Origin: CAZKMM01 sp964553915
Lineage (GTDB): Bacteria > RBG-13-61-14 > DRUE01
DNA length: 15,865 bases
Direction of reading: 5' to 3'
Assembly: GCA_964553915.1 (NCBI GenBank)
Contig: CAZKMM010000054.1
Coordinates: 1-15,865, forward strand
In this document: in pieces, positions 14,748 through 15,865 of the stretch
How the letters are laid out: every line of letters starts with the position of its first letter
Numbering within the stretch: position 1 is the first letter of the stretch
Translations under genes and position numbers: made by a program
Notes under the pieces: model-generated
What the model saw: the letters and a program-made list of their open reading frames with translations, nothing else
Told to the model about the DNA's origin: nothing
Database searches by the model: none

Positions 14748-15697
14748 AAATGCCCCATCAGGAAATTGAACAATACCTGAACCGCGCCATCCAGCAAAAC
14801 CGCTTGGCTCACTGCTATTTATTCCTCGGTCCAGAAGGAGTGGGAAAGTTTGAGTTCGCTCTTCGTTTTGCCCAGGCTTTAAACTGTGAGCGAGGAAATT
14901 TCCCTCCCTGTCAGGAATGCCCGGACTGCCGGCAAATCCTGGCACTTAACCATCCGGACCTTCATATCCTATCAGTGGGGGAAGAAGAAAAACAGATAAA
15001 AATCGGAGCGGTGCGGGACTTTCAAACTCAGCTTTTCTATCGGGCTTTTCAGGGAAAATGGAAGGTGGGAATTATTCGTCAGGCAGAAAAACTCACCATC
15101 CAGGCAATGAATGCTCTTTTAAAAATTCTGGAGGAACCACCAGCAAATACGAGCTTAATTCTCACCTCTTCCAACCGAAGCCGGCTTCTTCCCACCGTGG
15201 TTTCTCGCTCCCAGATAATTCGCTTTTCTCCTCTGGAAGATTCAGAAATTATCTCCTGGCTCAAGCAGGAAAAATCCCTGCCGGAAGATAAAGCCCGAAT
15301 TATTGCCAGCTATGCAGAGGGAAGTCAAAGCCGGGCAGAGCGGTTTTTGAACCTTTTATCTGTCCGGAAAAAATTTCTTGATGAGTGGCTTAAGCTGAAG
15401 TCCAGTGGATACAAAAAAAACTTTGACCTTTTTCAGGAAAGAGGGTTTGTTCAGCAAACCGAGGTTTATTTAGAATTTTTGATCAACTGGTATCGGGACC
15501 TGGTTCGGGTGAAGCTGGCTCAAAAACCAGTTTTTAATCCTGATTATGAGCAGGAACTGAAAAGAGAAGGAGAAAAAAAATCTATGGAAAAAATCCTTTC
15601 TGAGCTGGAACTTCTTTTGAGATTGGAGCAGGAATGGTTAAACTATAACATACTGGCTCAATCAATCGGTGAGCAGATAGTTTTAAAACTGGGTTAA
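14744..15697 (+). CDS. holB: DNA polymerase III delta-prime subunit (clamp loader)
   Basis: 317 residues, normal for delta-prime. It has the AAA+ clamp-loader layout: P-loop GPEGVGK (29-35) followed by Phe rather than Ser/Thr; a zinc module with Cys48, Cys56, Cys59 and Cys62 (PPCQECPDC); the LLKILEEPP block (125-133); sensor-1 region LILTSSNRSRLLPTVVSRSQIIRF with the SRxQ arginine motif (154-157); and a C-terminal helical collar domain. The Walker B position reads IIRQAEKL, without the usual Asp-Asp/Glu pair, as expected for a subunit that serves structurally rather than as an ATPase. DnaX is less likely given the length and these losses. The start overlaps the AMMECR1 stop; ATG 14750 is an alternative. 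No strong ribosome site is seen, so translation probably depends on coupling. Confidence 0.93.
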   Translation: MKMPHQEIEQYLNRAIQQNRLAHCYLFLGPEGVGKFEFALRFAQALNCERGNFPPCQECPDCRQILALNHPDLHILSVGEEEKQIKIGAVRDFQTQLFYRAFQGKWKVGIIRQAEKLTIQAMNALLKILEEPPANTSLILTSSNRSRLLPTVVSRSQIIRFSPLEDSEIISWLKQEKSLPEDKARIIASYAEGSQSRAERFLNLLSVRKKFLDEWLKLKSSGYKKNFDLFQERGFVQQTEVYLEFLINWYRDLVRVKLAQKPVFNPDYEQELKREGEKKSMEKILSELELLLRLEQEWLNYNILAQSIGEQIVLKLG

Positions 15698-15698
15698 A

Positions 15699-15865
15699 AT
15701 GGAAGAGAGCAAAAACCAGAAGCCGGAACCGGAAAAACGACTGGTCGGGGTTAAGTTCAAGCCCGCGGGAAAAACCTATTTTTTCTCTGCAGAAAACCAG
15801 GAGCTAAACTTTGGCGACTGGGTGCTGGTGGAGACTGAAATGGGGCTGGCAATGGCACGGGTGGT
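15699..15865 (+). CDS. ricT: PSP1-domain protein, RicT/YaaT family (5' part; continues past the window)
   Basis: 55 codons are visible. After a charged, disordered-looking start (EESKNQKPEPEKR) the sequence LVGVKFKPAGKTYFFSAENQELNFGDWVLVETEMGLAMARVV matches the opening of the PSP1/YaaT family, in which GVxFxxxGKxYxF and GDxVxVET are characteristic. In Bacillus, RicT (YaaT) acts with RicA and RicF in an iron-sulfur-containing complex that assists RNase Y, and it lies directly downstream of holB. The same neighbour order here supports the call. The ATG follows the holB stop after one base, without a clear ribosome site, which implies coupling. The C-terminal cysteines that would confirm cluster binding are outside the window. 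Confidence 0.87.
   Translation, partial: MEESKNQKPEPEKRLVGVKFKPAGKTYFFSAENQELNFGDWVLVETEMGLAMARV

Overview
The window is ordinary, gene-dense bacterial chromosome. The hallmark genes are bacterial: smc, ftsY, tlyA, a DNA polymerase III delta-prime gene (holB), a ricT/PSP1-domain gene, and an EF-G paralogue. I see no rRNA, tRNA, CRISPR array, insertion sequence, phage gene or attachment site. A run of exactly 100 Ns (14189-14288) marks a scaffold join, so this is probably a draft or metagenome assembly. An ADP-forming acyl-CoA synthetase alpha region fits a fermentative, probably anaerobic lifestyle. I cannot name the phylum from this window.

Layout. (1) Positions 1-2685, minus strand: DUF502 membrane protein, then a ROK sugar kinase, then the start of an ADP-forming acyl-CoA synthetase alpha region. 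The genes overlap or nearly touch and are probably translationally coupled. (2) Positions 2739-4387, minus strand: a small winged-helix protein, a GNAT acetyltransferase and a LysE-type exporter, closed by a probable terminator. A 6-bp inverted repeat overlaps a candidate -10 box in front of this group. (3) Positions 4479-10040, plus strand: tlyA, an AT-rich spacer carrying a good sigma-70-type promoter, then smc and ftsY. (4) Positions 10042-13859, minus strand: an EF-G paralogue and, overlapping its stop codon, a TPR-tailed GT39-like membrane glycosyltransferase. This converges on ftsY with one base between the two stop codons. (5) Positions 13948-15865, plus strand: an unrecognised gene cut by the assembly gap, the 3' part of an AMMECR1-domain gene, holB and the start of ricT.

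The smc-ftsY pair and the holB-ricT pair are arrangements known from other bacteria; they join chromosome segregation, membrane-protein targeting and replication-clamp loading. The EF-G-like gene and the gene cut by the gap are driven by back-to-back promoters with near-consensus boxes (TTGACA and TAATAT on both strands). The plus-strand promoter sits so close to its gene that the transcript is predicted to be leaderless.

I found no convincing new multi-gene system. The points most worth following are the leaderless transcript, the glycosyltransferase reading frame that appears to begin at a non-standard codon overlapping the EF-G stop, the altered G-motifs of the EF-G paralogue, the hairpin at the ftsY/glycosyltransferase junction, the FtsY with a hydrophobic N-terminus, and the false gene fusion created by the N gap.
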